Of a stretch of 64,000 nt of DNA, positions 1 to 9,364 are shown piece by piece (the stretch's first letter is position 1; the number at the start of each line of letters is the position of its first letter). The stretch comes from Renibacterium salmoninarum ATCC 33209 (lineage in GTDB: Bacteria; Actinomycetota; Actinomycetes; Actinomycetales; Micrococcaceae). A model generated the notes under the pieces. The model saw only the letters and a list, made by a program, of their open reading frames with translations, was not told the origin of the DNA and ran no database searches. The stretch lies in NCBI RefSeq assembly GCF_000018885.1, contig NC_010168.1, forward strand, positions 2,852,001 through 2,916,000, in the 5' to 3' direction. A program made the position numbers and the translations under genes.

Positions 1-678
1 CGCGTTATCCAAGGCTGCCCGAAGCAACGGCCCTAACAACCGTTCAGCTCCCACAACGCCAATGCTGCCGAGCAGCTCTGCGGATTGCGCCACTAAAGTT
101 GCCAAGTGATTAGCTCCGTGCGCCAATGCTGCGTGATAAAGCGGCCGATCGGCTTCAGCAATTACTACTGGCTCAGCCCCCATCTCCACAACCAATGCTT
201 GCGCGATAGGCAGCATTGCGGCATCGGCAGTCACACCAAAACTCGAATCTGGCAACCTGGCCAAATCCATGCTCAATCCGGTGAAAGTCATCGCCGGGTG
301 AATAGCCAACGGGATCGCGCCCGCCGCGCGTATCGGCGAAAGAACGCCCACACCGAACCGTCCAGAAGTATGCGCAACAATTTGGCCAGGCTGCCAGGCA
401 CCGACGGCGGCTAAGCCGGAAACCAATGGCTCAAGCGCATCATCTGGCACCGCGAGTAACACTAGCTCCGCGCGTTCCACCACGTCTGGGATAGTCAGCA
501 CCGGAACCTGTGGCAGGAGCAGCTCAGCTCGTTCCTTTGACGCTTCGGAAACAGCAGAGACACCCACGACAGCGTGGCCAGCCGCACGCAACGCCGCACC
601 AAGCACCGTGCCTACTTTGCCCGCACCGATAATTCCAATACCGAGCCGACCAGGCTTCTCTTGCGGCCCATAACTCAT
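1..678 (-). CDS. DUF2520 / Rossmann-like oxidoreductase, 3' end beyond the window
   Basis: Partial gene: 226 codons are visible from the ATG at 678 and the frame stays open to base 1. The N-terminus carries a dinucleotide-binding glycine motif (GAGKVG, residues 18-23), followed by a Rossmann fold and a DUF2520-like C-terminal part (IHPAMTFTG at about residue 133). In actinobacteria this family usually lies just upstream of panC, so panC would be expected past the left edge; that is inference. The substrate of the family is not established. It starts 11 bases after the PH-domain gene and probably shares its operon. Confidence 0.85.
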   Translation of the reverse strand, partial: MSYGPQEKPGRLGIGIIGAGKVGTVLGAALRAAGHAVVGVSAVSEASKERAELLLPQVPVLTIPDVVERAELVLLAVPDDALEPLVSGLAAVGAWQPGQIVAHTSGRFGVGVLSPIRAAGAIPLAIHPAMTFTGLSMDLARLPDSSFGVTADAAMLPIAQALVVEMGAEPVVIAEADRPLYHAALAHGANHLATLVAQSAELLGSIGVVGAERLLGPLLRAALDNA

Positions 679-689
679 AGTGGTGGTTC

Positions 690-2147
690 CTATTCTTGCT
701 CCTGCATCCAACGCTCCGGCTTAGCGATCCGTCGGGCTTTCGCTGCGCGCGCCGACTGGGCCACGAACAATTCGCGAGCTGTTGAAATATCCATGTGGTG
801 AACCAGCGGCTTCACCGGCCCCGGCGTCGAATGCAGCACAAAGTCGGTCAATCCGAGCGCGCGCTGCAAAGGTCCTTGGTTTAGCTGCAAAGACTGCGTA
901 CGTTCGTGCGGCACAACCTGCAAATGTCGAGAAAACACGCTGTGCCGGCACAATAATGCAGTATCGGTTGCGCGGTAGGCATTGCGCCGCAAGGCTAAAG
1001 GATCGATCCAACGCGCCCGCCCAGGCGAATGCTGAAAACCGCCAGCCGTGCCCTTTCCATTCAAAGCAGCGGTAAAGACCTCTTCAGGATTGGCAACGCC
1101 CGGATCCGAAAAGATCAGCGATAGCACCGCGAAAACTTCTGGCATCTTTCCTACCGGCAGCAGAGTGCTCCGGCTTTCGTGTTCCGAATCTCCGTAACCG
1201 GCTACGTTCACGTGCACTCGATACCAACCAAACAGGCGCCAAACCGGACCCTGGCTAATCCCGACAGCTTGGATTCGGCCCGGCGGAATTGTTTGGGAAC
1301 GAGTTTCTAACAATCCATAGTGCAACCTGATGCCGTCCGGTGAGGTGGCAATCCGGAAATTGAAGTCTTTTGAAAACCGCTGCCAATAACCACCGCCAAG
1401 ACCCAAAATCACTGGCAATAAACCAATCAATGCGCCCCACCAACCAAGGGACGCCATCACGATCAACACGACCGCGACAATCATGAGCACCACGGTCAGT
1501 TCGGAAGCCACAATTGAGCCGAGAATCCGGGGTGGCGCAATCTGAAGTACTTGCTGTTCTGGGGCCTCTTCGACCGCAGTCGGATTTTCCGGGTCTACTT
1601 TCACGCCAGCGGCCCGGGCAAGGATCGCAGCCCGCAACCGATTCGCCTCATCGAGCTTCAAGAATGAGAGCTTCATCGCGGATTTTCCAGCATCCGCGAC
1701 TTCAAACTTCAGCTCCGCCAGGCCAAGCAGTCTAGCCAATAGCGGTTGCACAACATCGATAGCTTGCACTCGGTCAATCCGCGCCTGGCGCTGCTGCCGG
1801 AAAATAAAGCCAGAGTTGATCCGCACGTGGTCATCGGTCACCTGATAGCGCGTGAAGAACCAGGAAAGCACAAAAACAGTGCCGAAAACGACGACAGCGC
1901 CGCCCACCACCAGCGCGACAACCCACCAGGGCAAACCCTCGCCGCCACCACGGCCGGAAATCCCCTGTTGGAAAAGTTGTTCGAAGAAGTTACGGCCAAA
2001 CACCACCGCGACTGCGACTACCGCTACCCAACCACGAACCGCGGGCGACGCGGGATGCACCCGATGCCACTCTTCGACTGAATCCGTGTGGAATCCGCGA
2101 CTATTTTGCGGGCCGGACTCGTTTATCGGAAGGGGTTGAACGGTCAC
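690..2147 (-). CDS. PH domain-containing membrane protein, YdbT-like (485 aa)
   Basis: Membrane protein with hydrophobic segments near residues 38-60, 82-108 and 220-262, interleaved with bacterial PH domains (bPH_2/DUF304) of the YdbT type. The GTG start overlaps the stop of the preceding YdbS-like gene by four bases (GTGA), so the pair is translationally coupled. YdbS/YdbT pairs are widespread in Gram-positive bacteria, and some are linked to resistance to leaderless bacteriocins; the role here is unknown. Length is normal for YdbT. No obvious lesion. Confidence 0.8.
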   Translation of the reverse strand: MTVQPLPINESGPQNSRGFHTDSVEEWHRVHPASPAVRGWVAVVAVAVVFGRNFFEQLFQQGISGRGGGEGLPWWVVALVVGGAVVVFGTVFVLSWFFTRYQVTDDHVRINSGFIFRQQRQARIDRVQAIDVVQPLLARLLGLAELKFEVADAGKSAMKLSFLKLDEANRLRAAILARAAGVKVDPENPTAVEEAPEQQVLQIAPPRILGSIVASELTVVLMIVAVVLIVMASLGWWGALIGLLPVILGLGGGYWQRFSKDFNFRIATSPDGIRLHYGLLETRSQTIPPGRIQAVGISQGPVWRLFGWYRVHVNVAGYGDSEHESRSTLLPVGKMPEVFAVLSLIFSDPGVANPEEVFTAALNGKGTAGGFQHSPGRARWIDPLALRRNAYRATDTALLCRHSVFSRHLQVVPHERTQSLQLNQGPLQRALGLTDFVLHSTPGPVKPLVHHMDISTARELFVAQSARAAKARRIAKPERWMQEQE

Positions 2148-2653
2148 AGCCCCGCCAATTTCGACTCTCCGAGCGCGGAAAGCTTCTCCCGGAGCCGAGC
2201 CGCTTCCTCGGTCGGTAAGCCTTCGATCAGCGCATTCGTGCCCGGCGAAGCAGTATGCAATTTGAGCGTAGCCAAGCCCAAGGCGCGTTCCAGCGGCCCC
2301 ACGCCGACGTCGACGTACTGCATCCGTCCGTAGGGGACCACTAAAACTCGTTGAAAGAACAAGCCTTTACGAATCAATAAATCTTCATCGCATTCAGCAA
2401 AGCTGATCGCACGAACTTGGCGAGGCACCAACAACAATCGCCATATTCGAATCACCGCTGCGCCAATAAGCAAAATCCAGGCCAGCCAAAGCGGAAACCC
2501 TGGCCACCAACCGATTCGCTGGAATACCAGCGGCATGGCAAAGAGAATCAACACAAATAGCGGGCCCAGGCTTTCACGCAAGATTCGCAAAGTCACCAGT
2601 TTTGGCGAAACGCGCAACCACTGGATTCCGACCGGATCGATCGGCTCTCTCAT
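2144..2653 (-). CDS. PH domain-containing membrane protein, YdbS-like (169 aa)
   Basis: Small membrane protein with two adjacent hydrophobic segments (about residues 24-66) followed by one bacterial PH domain (bPH_2), the YdbS pattern. The ATG at 2653 is preferred over the upstream in-frame ATG at 2689 because AAGGAG lies just before it. It is followed with a four-base overlap by the YdbT-like gene. Function unknown; likely acts in a complex with the YdbT-like partner, by inference from the coupled arrangement. Confidence 0.8.
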   Translation of the reverse strand: MREPIDPVGIQWLRVSPKLVTLRILRESLGPLFVLILFAMPLVFQRIGWWPGFPLWLAWILLIGAAVIRIWRLLLVPRQVRAISFAECDEDLLIRKGLFFQRVLVVPYGRMQYVDVGVGPLERALGLATLKLHTASPGTNALIEGLPTEEAARLREKLSALGESKLAGL

Positions 2654-2695
2654 GTTTTGCTCCTTCTGAATCGCCAACGGGGACTTCAAACAACC

Positions 2696-3217
2696 TTACC
2701 GGGCGAATTCTTCGCCATCTGCGCTGCCCTCTTCGCCCCGTGGGCCCTTAGCACTATCGCCGCCGTTCTCGGGTGGCACCCGGCAAAACCGCTCTGTCAT
2801 CAACCCCGCAGCCACCATCAGCGCCGAGCCGCCCAGCAAAGCAGCTGGCAAAGCCAAAACCCCGGCACTTGCACCGTAAGAAATCACAATCAATCCGTCA
2901 ATCAAAACGCCCAAATGCCAGCCAAACAAGAGCGCGCCGGCGTAGGTGCTTGCCTGCGCCAAGACTAAGGTCCTAGCGGCCATAATCGGATCCAGCGATC
3001 TATCTCGATTGCCGTTGCGCCAGCTGCGCACTCCTAACCCAAGGACCACAACAGCTAAAATCACTAGCCCTAAAGTAATCAAGGAACTATAAGGCAGGGC
3101 CGGCGTCGGCAAGCCAACTCGCCTCAGCAGCATCGATATCAGCCAGCCAGCCACAGCACCAAGCAGCACCACAACGGCTAGCCAGAGCGGCCGAATGGTG
3201 CGTAACTGCGACTTCAT
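2696..3217 (-). CDS. DUF3180 family membrane protein (173 aa)
   Basis: Four hydrophobic helices at roughly residues 10-30, 43-64, 88-110 and 115-138, then a charged tail rich in Gly, Glu and Asp. This matches the DUF3180 family that follows folK in many actinobacteria. The ATG at 3217 has a GAAGGAAA ribosome binding site. An alternative GTG four codons upstream is less well placed because it overlaps that site. No known function. It sits between folK and the PH-domain pair in what looks like one long operon. Confidence 0.8.
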   Translation of the reverse strand: MKSQLRTIRPLWLAVVVLLGAVAGWLISMLLRRVGLPTPALPYSSLITLGLVILAVVVLGLGVRSWRNGNRDRSLDPIMAARTLVLAQASTYAGALLFGWHLGVLIDGLIVISYGASAGVLALPAALLGGSALMVAAGLMTERFCRVPPENGGDSAKGPRGEEGSADGEEFAR

Positions 3218-3275
3218 CTTTTCCTTCACAGATATCTACTGGGTCTTTGTTTCAACGGTACCAATGCCAGAAGAC

Positions 3276-3782
3276 TCAGGAGGGATATCCGTCAAAGTCT
3301 TCGACGCCGTGCAAATCATCCGCTGCGGCAGCGAGCTCACGCACCGTGCGGCCAGCCAATGTTGCCTGTGGATTCATCAATAGCCACGGCACAAGCACAA
3401 AAGCTCGCTCGGCCGCCCGTGGATGCGGCAACGTGAGCTCCGGATCGTCCTGCTGCAAATCGTTGTAGGTAATGATGTCCACATCAAGAGTGCGCGGCCC
3501 CCAGCGCACAATTCGCTCTCGGTGATGCTGGGCCTCGACTGCCTGGCAATGAGCCAATAGCTCGGTCGGGCTTAGCTCAGTTTCAATTTCCATCACCATG
3601 TTGAGATACAGCGGCTGTTCCGCCGGACCACCTACCGGCTGCGTTTGCACCACTGGCGATACATCGACCAAACGAACCAAGGGATGCTCGACGACGTCTG
3701 CAACACCCTCGGCGAGCGTTTCAAGGCGCTCGCCAAGGTTTGAGCCGAGCGCCAGTACCGAGTGCACCGGCAGCTTACTCAA
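3276..3782 (-). CDS. folK: 6-hydroxymethyl-dihydropterin pyrophosphokinase
   Basis: HPPK (168 aa) transfers pyrophosphate from ATP to 6-hydroxymethyl-7,8-dihydropterin before FolP acts. Visible motifs are LGSNLG (residues 12-17) and RWGPRTLDVDI (93-103), whose arginines and aspartates bind ATP and Mg2+. It begins at a TTG overlapping the folB stop by four bases (TTGA), with GGGAG upstream. Length is typical and all signature residues are present. Fourth gene of folE-folP-folB-folK. Confidence 0.95.
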   Translation of the reverse strand: MSKLPVHSVLALGSNLGERLETLAEGVADVVEHPLVRLVDVSPVVQTQPVGGPAEQPLYLNMVMEIETELSPTELLAHCQAVEAQHHRERIVRWGPRTLDVDIITYNDLQQDDPELTLPHPRAAERAFVLVPWLLMNPQATLAGRTVRELAAAADDLHGVEDFDGYPS

Positions 3783-4162
3783 GTCCGCTCCCGGTAGAGC
3801 GTTACCGAAACATCACCGAACGGAACCTGAATCGGAGCTTTGGGTTTGTGCACCGTAATCTCTACGGCATCTACCGCGAACTCCTTGAGGAGCTTTTGCG
3901 CCGTCCGTTCTGCCAGAGTCTCAATCAGATCAAATGGCTCACCGGTGATCATCGCCTTGATTTCTTCAGCCACCTCAGCGTAGTTCGAGGTCTTTTCGAG
4001 CTCGTCGTTGGCCGAGGCTGGCCGAACATCAGTGAAAAGCACCGCATCGACAATAAACGGTTGACCATCACGTTTTTCCCGTTCAAAAACACCGTGATGA
4101 CCAATAGCGCTCACACCGGTCAAAGTGATTCGATCAGGACGGTTTAGCGCCTTAGCTGCCAC
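3779..4162 (-). CDS. folB: dihydroneopterin aldolase
   Basis: Dihydroneopterin aldolase (127 aa) cleaves dihydroneopterin to 6-hydroxymethyl-dihydropterin and glycolaldehyde. The N-terminus reads ITLTGVSAIGHHGVFEREK, the family signature, and the catalytic lysine lies in the HKPKAPI segment near residue 107. It starts at GTG two bases after the folP stop, with GGAG upstream. Normal length. Confidence 0.94.
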   Translation of the reverse strand: MAAKALNRPDRITLTGVSAIGHHGVFEREKRDGQPFIVDAVLFTDVRPASANDELEKTSNYAEVAEEIKAMITGEPFDLIETLAERTAQKLLKEFAVDAVEITVHKPKAPIQVPFGDVSVTLYRERT

Positions 4163-4164
4163 TT

Positions 4165-5115
4165 TCAGACTCCGCTGTCTGCGGCGAGAGATACTTTGGC
4201 CGAGCTAGCTGCGGCGGCGATCCGGGCCGCAACCTTAGCTGCGTGCAGATTGCCCACTACGTCATGCACCCGAACGGCCCAGGCACCCTGCGCGGCAGCT
4301 AGTGCGGTAGTTGCAATCGTGGCTTGATCTCGCTCAGCTGGTGCAGCGGCTTTGCCGGCGGTAGTCAATAAGGAGCCAAGAAAGCGCTTCCGTGAGGTGC
4401 CAACAAAAACTCGGTGCCCTAGCTCGTGGAAGCGGCTCAAATTGCCCAACAGTTCCCAATTCTGATCCGCGGTCTTGGAGAAGCCCAGGCCCGGGTCCAC
4501 GATGATGTTCTCTTTGGCAACCCCGGCGGCATAGAGCTTCTCCAGGGCAGCCTTTAGCTCAGCTAAAAAGTCGTCAATCAGATTGTTGTAACGAATTAGC
4601 GAGTCCATGGTCTTAGCATCGCCGCGACGGTGCATCAGCACGTAAGGGACCTGGCGTTCAGCCACCAACGTGACCATCTCGGCCGAGACGCTCATGCCCG
4701 AAATGTCATTGATAATGGCGGCACCGGCGTCGAGCGCCTTCGCTGCGGTCTCAGCATGTCGAGTATCCACGCTGACCAACGCACCCGCTTTGACCATGGC
4801 CTCAACCACGGGCATGATGCGTTCCTGCTCAGTAGTCGGATCGACTTCCTCGGCACCTGGTCGAGTCGACTCGCCTCCGATGTCGATGACGTCTGCCCCG
4901 GCGTAAAACATCCGGAGCCCATGCGCGATCGCTGTGTCTAGCGAGTTGTATGAACCGCCATCACTAAACGAATCCGGCGTGACGTTGAGAATGCCAAAGA
5001 TTACCGCACGATCGGTGGGCAGCTTGTCGTATCGGGCAGCTGCCCGTGGTGGCCGAAGGGTGGGCAGCGGCGAAGTGGCCGGGCCGGTTCCTGGTGCGGC
5101 GGCAAGGGAGTCCAT
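4165..5115 (-). CDS. folP: dihydropteroate synthase
   Basis: FolP (316 aa) condenses p-aminobenzoate with the pterin pyrophosphate and is the sulfonamide target. Signatures: GILNVTPDSFSDGG (residues 41-54) and DIGGESTRPGA (78-88). The first 30 residues are a low-complexity Pro/Ala extension before the TIM barrel. The ATG at 5115 has AAGG upstream. It lies 22 bases downstream of folE and two bases before folB. Confidence 0.95.
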   Translation of the reverse strand: MDSLAAAPGTGPATSPLPTLRPPRAAARYDKLPTDRAVIFGILNVTPDSFSDGGSYNSLDTAIAHGLRMFYAGADVIDIGGESTRPGAEEVDPTTEQERIMPVVEAMVKAGALVSVDTRHAETAAKALDAGAAIINDISGMSVSAEMVTLVAERQVPYVLMHRRGDAKTMDSLIRYNNLIDDFLAELKAALEKLYAAGVAKENIIVDPGLGFSKTADQNWELLGNLSRFHELGHRVFVGTSRKRFLGSLLTTAGKAAAPAERDQATIATTALAAAQGAWAVRVHDVVGNLHAAKVAARIAAAASSAKVSLAADSGV

Positions 5116-5137
5116 AGTTACCTTCTGTCGTTTTGGG

Positions 5138-5743
5138 TCATTTGCCGAGAATCAAGCTCATGGCTTCGGCGCGAGTTGCCGGGTCGTGCAGTATGCCACA
5201 CACCGCCGAGGTAACGGTCTTCGCGCCTGGTTTACGAACACCGCGCATCGACATGCACATGTGCTCACACTCGACGACGACAATAGCGCCGCGCGGCTTG
5301 AGGTGCTCGACAAGTGCATCCACGATTTGCGTCGTAAGTCGCTCTTGGACTTGCGGACGCTTAGCAAAGACATCAACCAAACGGGCAAGTTTGCTCAGCC
5401 CAGTCACTTTCCCGTCGGCTGACGGGATGTACCCAACGTGCGCTGAGCCGTGGAACGGAACCAAATGATGTTCACACGTTGAGTAAAACGGTATGTCTTT
5501 GACCAGCACAAGTTCCTGATGCGAGATGTCAAAGGTTCGTGAAAGAACTTCTGCCGGGTCTTGGTTTAGTCCGGAAAAGACTTCCGAGTAGGCTCGGGCC
5601 ACTCGCTGCGGGGTTTCCATGAGTCCGCTGCGATCTGGGTTTTCACCAATCGCAATCAAAATCTCTCGTACCGCAGCTTCAATTCGCGCTAAATCCACAA
5701 CCGATTTGGCGGGTACTTGCGCTTCTTCGTCGACATCACACAC
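5138..5743 (-). CDS. folE: GTP cyclohydrolase I
   Basis: FolE (201 aa) converts GTP to dihydroneopterin triphosphate, the first step of folate synthesis. Zinc ligands and catalytic residues are visible: STCEHH (Cys90, His92/93) and CEHMC (159-163). The GTG start at 5743 has AGGA about nine bases upstream. It is the first fol gene after ftsH on the minus strand. Length and motifs are intact. Confidence 0.95.
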   Translation of the reverse strand: MCDVDEEAQVPAKSVVDLARIEAAVREILIAIGENPDRSGLMETPQRVARAYSEVFSGLNQDPAEVLSRTFDISHQELVLVKDIPFYSTCEHHLVPFHGSAHVGYIPSADGKVTGLSKLARLVDVFAKRPQVQERLTTQIVDALVEHLKPRGAIVVVECEHMCMSMRGVRKPGAKTVTSAVCGILHDPATRAEAMSLILGK

Positions 5744-5832
5744 GACAGTGATCCTATCTGGAATCCCTGGAGCTTCGTTGCGCCAGCCTCACGATCCGCA
5801 ATCTAGCACGGCGCGTTTAGCGACTTCGGAGG

Positions 5833-7947
5833 CTAGCTTCCTTTGCCATCCTGAGTTTGACCTTCACCCGAGGACTCGGACGAAGAACCGCCAGTAGCTC
5901 CCCCGCCTGGGTTACCCAGCGTTCCACCGGTAGCACCGCCGGGCGCATCAGAAGGACCAGAAAGGTTTGCGGAAGCGATTTGTTCCTGCGGCGTCACAGT
6001 ATCCGGATCCGGTTCGCCAGCTTCGATTGCGTCGCGACGCTCCTTAGCTGAAACCACCGGTGGAATATTCGACACTGGACGAGAATCTGCTGATAGCCAA
6101 ACGTCACGCAACTCGCGCTTGCGAATGTCGTGGAAAATCTCTGCGATCTCAGCTTGGTTGAGCGTTTCGCGCTCCAACAATTCCAAGGCCAGGCGATCCA
6201 AGACATCGCGATTCTCAATCAAAACCGCATAGGCCTCGTCATGAGCTTCTTCGATGAGCTTACGTACTTCCTCATCGATCATCGCTGCGACGGCCTCTGA
6301 GTAATCCCGGTCCCGGCCGGCGTCGCGCCCCATAAAGGGTTCGCTGCTGCCGGAGCCAAGCTTGACCGCACCAACGCGTTCGCTCATGCCGTATTGGGTG
6401 ACCATCGAGCGAGCCGTTGCGGTGGCCTTTTCGATGTCATTTGAAGCACCAGTGGAAGGATCGTGGAAGACGATTTCTTCAGCAACTCGGCCGCCCATTG
6501 CGTAGGACATCTGGTCCAAAAGCTCGTTCCGAGTGATTGAGTACTTGTCGTCCTCGGGAACCACCATGGTGTAACCCAAAGCGCGGCCTCGGGGCAGAAT
6601 GGTGATCTTGGTGACCGGCGCCGAATAGCGTAATGCAGCAGCAACTAGGGCGTGGCCGCCTTCGTGGTACGCAGTAATTTTCCGTTCGCGCTCTTTCATC
6701 AAACGAGTGCGTTTCTGCGGCCCCGCCATCACACGGTCAATAGCTTCGTCAAGGGCACGATCGTCGATCAGCTGAGCGTTCGAGCGCGCGGTCAGCAGCG
6801 CCGCTTCGTTCAAGACGTTAGCTAAATCAGCGCCGGTGTAGCCCGGAGTCTTTTTGGCGACTGCGTTGAGATCAATGCCAGGAGCCATCGGCTTACCTTT
6901 AGCATGTACATGCAAGATTTGCTCACGGCCAATTCGGTCCGGAGCCTCCACAGGAATCTGCCGATCAAAGCGGCCTGGTCGAAGCAAAGCCGGATCAAGT
7001 ACGTCGGGGCGGTTAGTTGCCGCGATCAAGATCACGTTGGTTTTGACATCGAAGCCATCCATTTCAACCAGGAGCTGGTTGAGGGTCTGCTCACGCTCAT
7101 CGTTACCACCGCCGATTCCGGCACCACGGTGACGCCCGACGGCGTCGATCTCATCAACGAAGATTATGGCCGGTGAGTTCGCTTTAGCCTGCTCGAACAA
7201 GTCGCGCACACGGCTGGCACCAACGCCAACGAACATCTCGACGAAGTCTGAGCCGGAAATAGAGTAGAACGGCACTCCAGCCTCACCAGCGACTGCGCGG
7301 GCAAGCAGCGTCTTACCTGTTCCTGGCGGGCCGTACAAAAGCACGCCCTTGGGAATTTTGGCGCCAACAGCTTGGAACTTTTGCGGTTCCTGCAAGAATT
7401 CTTTGATCTCGTGGAGCTCTTCAACGGCCTCGTCCGCACCGGCGACGTCGTTGAAGGTGACCTGCGGATTGTCTTTGGAGACAAGCTTCGCTTTGGACTT
7501 ACCAAACTGCATGACCTTGGAGCCGCCACCCTGCATCCGGGAAAGCAAGAACCAGAAGATCACACCAAGGATCAGAATCGGCACGATGAGCTGCAGGAAG
7601 CCCACGAAGAAGTTGTTCTGAACGGGTTGGTCATCGAAGTTCGAGACCTTTGCATCGTTCAGCGCAGCGATGACGTCCTTTTCGCGAGCATCAACAACGT
7701 AGAACTGAACACTCTTGCCAAGGTTTTTATTGTCCTTGTTGAAGTCGTCCTTGAGCATCAGGTCTACTCGCCCTTCGGCGTAGACCTTCGCAGACTGGAC
7801 TTTAGAGTCCTTGATCAACAACATACCGTCTGAGGTATCCACGCGCGACGAGCCGCCAGCGTTGAGCAGCGAGAACCCAATGGCCCCCAAAACCACCACA
7901 ATGATTATCCAGACAATCGGACCCTTAAGGAGTTTCTTGATATCCAT
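5833..7947 (-). CDS. ftsH: ATP-dependent zinc metalloprotease FtsH
   Basis: Membrane-anchored AAA+ protease (704 aa) that degrades misfolded and short-lived proteins. Two transmembrane helices (about 11-30 and 115-136) flank an extracytoplasmic domain. The AAA module has Walker A GPPGTGKT (about 206) and Walker B IIFVDEID. The zinc-protease site is HEGGH in the segment [11 protein letters not shown] (about 430). The C-terminal 70 residues are a low-complexity Gly/Ser/Pro tail common in actinobacterial FtsH. It heads the fol block. Confidence 0.97.
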   Translation of the reverse strand: MDIKKLLKGPIVWIIIVVVLGAIGFSLLNAGGSSRVDTSDGMLLIKDSKVQSAKVYAEGRVDLMLKDDFNKDNKNLGKSVQFYVVDAREKDVIAALNDAKVSNFDDQPVQNNFFVGFLQLIVPILILGVIFWFLLSRMQGGGSKVMQFGKSKAKLVSKDNPQVTFNDVAGADEAVEELHEIKEFLQEPQKFQAVGAKIPKGVLLYGPPGTGKTLLARAVAGEAGVPFYSISGSDFVEMFVGVGASRVRDLFEQAKANSPAIIFVDEIDAVGRHRGAGIGGGNDEREQTLNQLLVEMDGFDVKTNVILIAATNRPDVLDPALLRPGRFDRQIPVEAPDRIGREQILHVHAKGKPMAPGIDLNAVAKKTPGYTGADLANVLNEAALLTARSNAQLIDDRALDEAIDRVMAGPQKRTRLMKERERKITAYHEGGHALVAAALRYSAPVTKITILPRGRALGYTMVVPEDDKYSITRNELLDQMSYAMGGRVAEEIVFHDPSTGASNDIEKATATARSMVTQYGMSERVGAVKLGSGSSEPFMGRDAGRDRDYSEAVAAMIDEEVRKLIEEAHDEAYAVLIENRDVLDRLALELLERETLNQAEIAEIFHDIRKRELRDVWLSADSRPVSNIPPVVSAKERRDAIEAGEPDPDTVTPQEQIASANLSGPSDAPGGATGGTLGNPGGGATGGSSSESSGEGQTQDGKGS

Positions 7948-8254
7948 GTACCCCGGGGACTAGCCCCGTCCTTCCTGCTACGTTCTTCGGCGCCTTCGAG
8001 TTTGAACCCTACTTAGCTATACACCGTCCGCAGTCATTCACGCACAACGAGTCCCCGAAGTTCCATTCAGAGCCCGAATGTTCCCTCAGAGCAGAACGGC
8101 ACTCCAGTAATTTTGCCACCGATATTGGACGGAGCCGCACAAATTTCAGCGGCTCCGTCCAATATCGGTGGGTTCTAGCCGGAACTTTGGCCGAGTTATC
8201 CACATTGGGTGCTAACGCTTCCCGGACCGATTCCGCTGATGTGAAACTCGGAAC
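7948..8254. other. divergent intergenic region ftsH / 8255 gene
   Basis: 307 bases without a gene between the ftsH start (minus) and the 8255 start (plus). It must hold the ftsH promoter, though I cannot point to clear -35/-10 boxes. Its main content is the palindrome at 8116-8171. Because both flanking genes read away from it, the palindrome is not placed as an ordinary terminator. Confidence 0.6.
8116..8171. repeat. long palindrome, copy 1 of a duplicated element
   Basis: Perfect 22-bp inverted repeat (8116-8137 and 8150-8171) around a 12-base loop CACAAATTTCAG. The stem contains GATATTGGACGGAGCCG. A second copy with the same loop and nearly the same stem lies at 9241-9304 on the other side of the intervening gene. 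Flanking bases also match in part (AATTTTGCCA before, CTAGCC after), so the repeat unit is about 75 bp. There is no T-tract. Confidence 0.9.
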
Positions 8255-9223
8255 ATGGACAGACCCACCATCATTTACGCCGCTGATCAAACCAGGACTG
8301 GCCGGGACCCAACGCGGCTGGCATTCCTTGCCAAGCGTGGGCACCTAGTTCGAATTCGACACGGCGCCTACGTGTTGAAGGAACAGTGGGAATTGTTATC
8401 CGAGCAGCAAAAATACGGGCTCAAAGCAGATGCCTTGGCAAGATTCGTCAAGTCTGAACCAGAGTTCTGCGGCTTCTCAGCGGCAATGCTTTGGGGACTT
8501 CCGCTGCTGAACATTCCCCATGAACTCCATATTCTGAGTAACGCACCGAGGCGCGGTCGATCGCGCAACGGCGTCCAAACTCATTACGCAGCGCTCACCG
8601 GAAACATCAGCAAACTGTCCGGTTATCAGCTGACCGATAAGGCCCGGACAGCAATTGAACTAAGCCTCGAATTGCCGTTTATCGAAAGCGTGGGAATTAT
8701 GGACGCCGCTCGACGTCCTACCTGGTCCAAACCTGTTGACAATTGGTCGGCTTGGACGGAGTCTTTGCCACGGGGATTTCCCGTGTCCGTGGCCGAACTC
8801 ATCTCTCTCGCCGAATCATTGCCCACCGCGGCCTCGCGAAAGCGGGCCCAGTTCGTCATCGAGTTCTCCTCGCCGCTCGCCGAATCGCTTGGCGAGTCGA
8901 TCAGCAGGGCACAAATGCACCTTGAACGTTTTCCGCCGCCAACGCTACAAAACGTTTTCACGACGGCGTCAGGACGCCGGTTTCGACCAGATTTTTATTG
9001 GAAAGAAGCCGGTTTGGTCGGTGAATTTGATGGTAAAGAAAAGTACTTGCGGCAAGACTGGTCAGGCGGGCAAAGCCCCGGCGATCGGGTCTTTGCCGAG
9101 AAACGACGCGAAGATGCGCTCCGCTCAATGGGCCTCAAAGTCGTGCGGTGGACTTGGGCCGAGGCGATCAGTAGGCCACGGTTGCGTAAATGCCTACTCG
9201 ACGCCGGTCTTGAGCCGGCGTGA
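8255..9223 (+). CDS. wHTH / DUF559-type nuclease-fold protein (322 aa), AbiEi-antitoxin-like N-terminus
   Basis: The N-terminal 80 residues resemble the winged-helix part of AbiEi-type antitoxin proteins (LAKRGHLVRIRHGAYVL at about 26-42). The C-terminus has the restriction-endonuclease-like pattern of DUF559 proteins: RPDFYW, GLVGEFDGKEKY, then EKRREDALRSMGLKVVRW. The acidic and lysine residues expected for such a fold are present, but activity is not shown. These proteins are common as orphans in actinobacteria, and I see no cognate toxin beside it. It is bracketed by two copies of one palindrome and lies inside an otherwise conserved gene block, suggesting acquisition. Confidence 0.7.
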   Translation: MDRPTIIYAADQTRTGRDPTRLAFLAKRGHLVRIRHGAYVLKEQWELLSEQQKYGLKADALARFVKSEPEFCGFSAAMLWGLPLLNIPHELHILSNAPRRGRSRNGVQTHYAALTGNISKLSGYQLTDKARTAIELSLELPFIESVGIMDAARRPTWSKPVDNWSAWTESLPRGFPVSVAELISLAESLPTAASRKRAQFVIEFSSPLAESLGESISRAQMHLERFPPPTLQNVFTTASGRRFRPDFYWKEAGLVGEFDGKEKYLRQDWSGGQSPGDRVFAEKRREDALRSMGLKVVRWTWAEAISRPRLRKCLLDAGLEPA

Positions 9224-9240
9224 TGCTCGGTTACCGCAAT

Positions 9241-9304
9241 TTTGCCATCGATATTGGACGGAGCCGCACAAATTTCAGCGGCTCCGTCCAATATCGATGG
9301 CAAA
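9241..9304. repeat. long palindrome, copy 2 of a duplicated element
   Basis: Perfect 26-bp inverted repeat (9241-9266 and 9279-9304) around the same 12-base loop as the copy at 8116-8171. The two copies differ by one paired base change in the stem (CACCG versus CATCG, compensated on the other arm), which suggests the stem is maintained. It starts 17 bases after the stop at 9223 and could also act as a terminator, but has no T-tract. Confidence 0.9.
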
Positions 9305-9331
9305 GAGCTAGCCCGGAGCAACCTTAGATGC

Positions 9332-9346
9332 AAATGATTCTCATTT
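9332..9346. promoter_or_regulatory. Zur/Fur-type operator candidate
   Basis: Perfect 6-3-6 palindrome AAATGA-TTC-TCATTT, located 19 bases before the damaged ATG of the AztD-like gene. ATGA...TCAT dyads of this kind are typical of zinc-uptake regulator (Zur) or related Fur/DtxR sites. The downstream gene encodes a His-rich AztD-like protein, which favours Zur. The assignment is inference from pattern and context. Confidence 0.55.
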
Positions 9347-9364
9347 AAGTTTAGACTTGATGGC

